From Candidatus Peregrinibacteria bacterium (GTDB lineage Bacteria > Patescibacteriota > Gracilibacteria > UBA1369): a stretch of 64,000 bases of DNA. How positions within the stretch are numbered: position 1 is the first letter of the stretch; every line of letters begins with the position of its first letter. The notes below the pieces were generated by a model, which saw nothing but the letters and a program-made list of their open reading frames with translations, ran no database searches and was not told the origin of the DNA. Shown here in pieces: positions 63,420 through 64,000 of the stretch. The stretch covers positions 125,332-189,331 of the forward strand of contig PLYH01000005.1 of NCBI GenBank assembly GCA_003153355.1, written 5' to 3'. Position numbers and translations under genes: made by a program.

Positions 63420-63770
63420 ATGGACACGATAACTTTTGGTCTTTTCCATAATCAAGAAAGTGCTGAAAACGCCATCAGTGAGTTAAACCGCAATGGTTTT
63501 TTAATACAAGACATCTCCATAACAATGAAGGATCAAGAGATGGCGAAAGAAATCGGGAAAACCACCGGTGCGCATAGAGCGGAAGGGTTATTGTCAGGAC
63601 TGATCGGGTTTGGTTTAACTGAAGAGGACGCCCGGATTTGCGAAGCAAAGATTGAAGCAGGCTGTGTTTTGCTTGGTATTCCGATAACCTCGACAGAGAA
63701 GACCGTTCAGGAAATTCTTCAAAAACATCAGGCGAGTCAAATTCGATCGGTCAGCCGAAATATACGTTAA
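63420..63770 (+). CDS. general stress protein-like (YflT/DUF1269-type) domain protein
   Basis: 116 residues. The N-terminal beta-alpha-beta (ITFGLFHNQESAENAISELNRNGFLIQDISI) matches the start of heat-induced stress proteins of the YflT/17M type. A Gly-rich segment (AEGLLSGLIGFGLTEEDARICEAKIEAGCVLLGI) follows, as in that group, where a glycine-zipper-like helix precedes the ending. Function unknown; the family is stress-associated. It is followed 24 bases later by a partial membrane protein gene. Confidence 0.75.
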   Translation: MDTITFGLFHNQESAENAISELNRNGFLIQDISITMKDQEMAKEIGKTTGAHRAEGLLSGLIGFGLTEEDARICEAKIEAGCVLLGIPITSTEKTVQEILQKHQASQIRSVSRNIR

Positions 63771-63794
63771 ATTATTTTTTTATCCCAAACAATT

Positions 63795-64000
63795 ATGGCA
63801 GAAGTTTTTGTCACCCCTGAAAGCCGAGATTCCGGTACCGGTTTATTGGCAGTTGCCGTTATTCTCATTCTGGCGGTTCTAGGCTTTATTGGGTACGCCA
63901 ATGGCTGGTTTTCGATGAACCCAGCGGCTGTCACTCCAAGTCCCAGCCCGAACATTAACATCACCACACCTAGTCCGACTCCAACTCCGAGCTCGAACAT
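63795..64000 (+). CDS. single-pass membrane protein with Pro/Ser/Thr-rich outer part (partial)
   Basis: 68 complete codons from ATG 63795 to the window end. A short polar N-terminus (AEVFVTPESRDSGTG) precedes one membrane helix (LLAVAVILILAVLGFIGYAN), then a repeated Ser-Pro/Thr-Pro linker that continues past the window. The linker style matches those of the SLH proteins here. The product is unknown. The opposite strand is also open across this stretch, but its Gly/Val-rich translation is the expected shadow of the Pro/Thr linker. Confidence 0.6.
   Translation, partial: MAEVFVTPESRDSGTGLLAVAVILILAVLGFIGYANGWFSMNPAAVTPSPSPNINITTPSPTPTPSSN

Overview
The window reads as chromosome of a Patescibacteria/CPR bacterium, with a Peregrinibacteria-like lineage as the best guess. 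The genetic code is standard: TGA acts as a stop throughout and no tRNA-Gly(UCA) is seen. Genes are tightly packed and several convergent pairs overlap at their 3' ends. Many starts lack a clear Shine-Dalgarno. A small zinc-ribbon protein of a type common in this group is present. Surface proteins carry S-layer homology (SLH) domains, as in a single-membrane, peptidoglycan-bearing cell. The lineage call is inference; no rRNA gene is present to test it.

Layout. 1-5.3 kb: end of a membrane protein, a YhfW-like FAD/Rieske oxidoreductase, a C39-like peptidase and a lipid/polysaccharide flippase. 5.3-13.05 kb: accessory zone with tRNA-Gly(GCC), an ice-binding-like (DUF3494) SLH protein, a DHFR-like cassette, and a copper/cation block (CsoR with an evident operator, CopB-type ATPase, Met-rich and His-rich membrane proteins, CDF transporter). 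This zone is punctuated by copies of a short dispersed repeat (core TTTGAACATCGCGCCAT). 13-16.5 kb: small membrane/coiled-coil proteins and an 859-aa SLH protein with a 33-aa tandem repeat. 16.7-25.8 kb: lactate dehydrogenase, zinc-ribbon protein, GNAT, Lgt, rpsO-pnp, an orphan PAS protein and an orphan cNMP-binding protein. 25.9-31 kb: leuS followed by three prepilin-like genes. 31-36.2 kb (minus): amidase-SpoIID fusion, small basic protein, tsaB, rsmI. 36.3-41.8 kb: unknown 437-aa protein with a structured leader, trxA, rnhA, a 32-aa Lys-rich peptide, PBP1A. 42.1-48.4 kb: complete F-type ATP synthase operon with a reduced peripheral stalk. 48.4-59.4 kb: membrane proteins, tRNA-Gly(CCC), rRNA methyltransferases, nadA, DedA, UPF0489, DipZ, beta-CASP nuclease. 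59.5-64 kb: tRNA-Gly(UCC), a surface glycoside hydrolase (GH44-like) with SLH domains, a TrmB-like regulator and stress-type small proteins.

How it fits together. The gene set suggests a fermentative (lactate dehydrogenase), wall-bearing cell. Its ATP synthase looks proton-coupled from the c-ring residues. The cell displays SLH proteins (putative ice-binding, GH44 and repeat types) on its surface and makes pilus-like fibres. Periplasm-side redox proteins (DipZ) and wall enzymes (PBP1A, amidase-SpoIID, Lgt) support this envelope. The most unusual items are: the ATP synthase with fused b-delta, short alpha N-terminus and epsilon reduced to its beta-sandwich; the amidase-SpoIID fusion; the repeat family bounding the metal block; and all three glycine tRNA isoacceptors with a shared 3' flank motif. 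Functions are read from motifs by eye; no database search was run.
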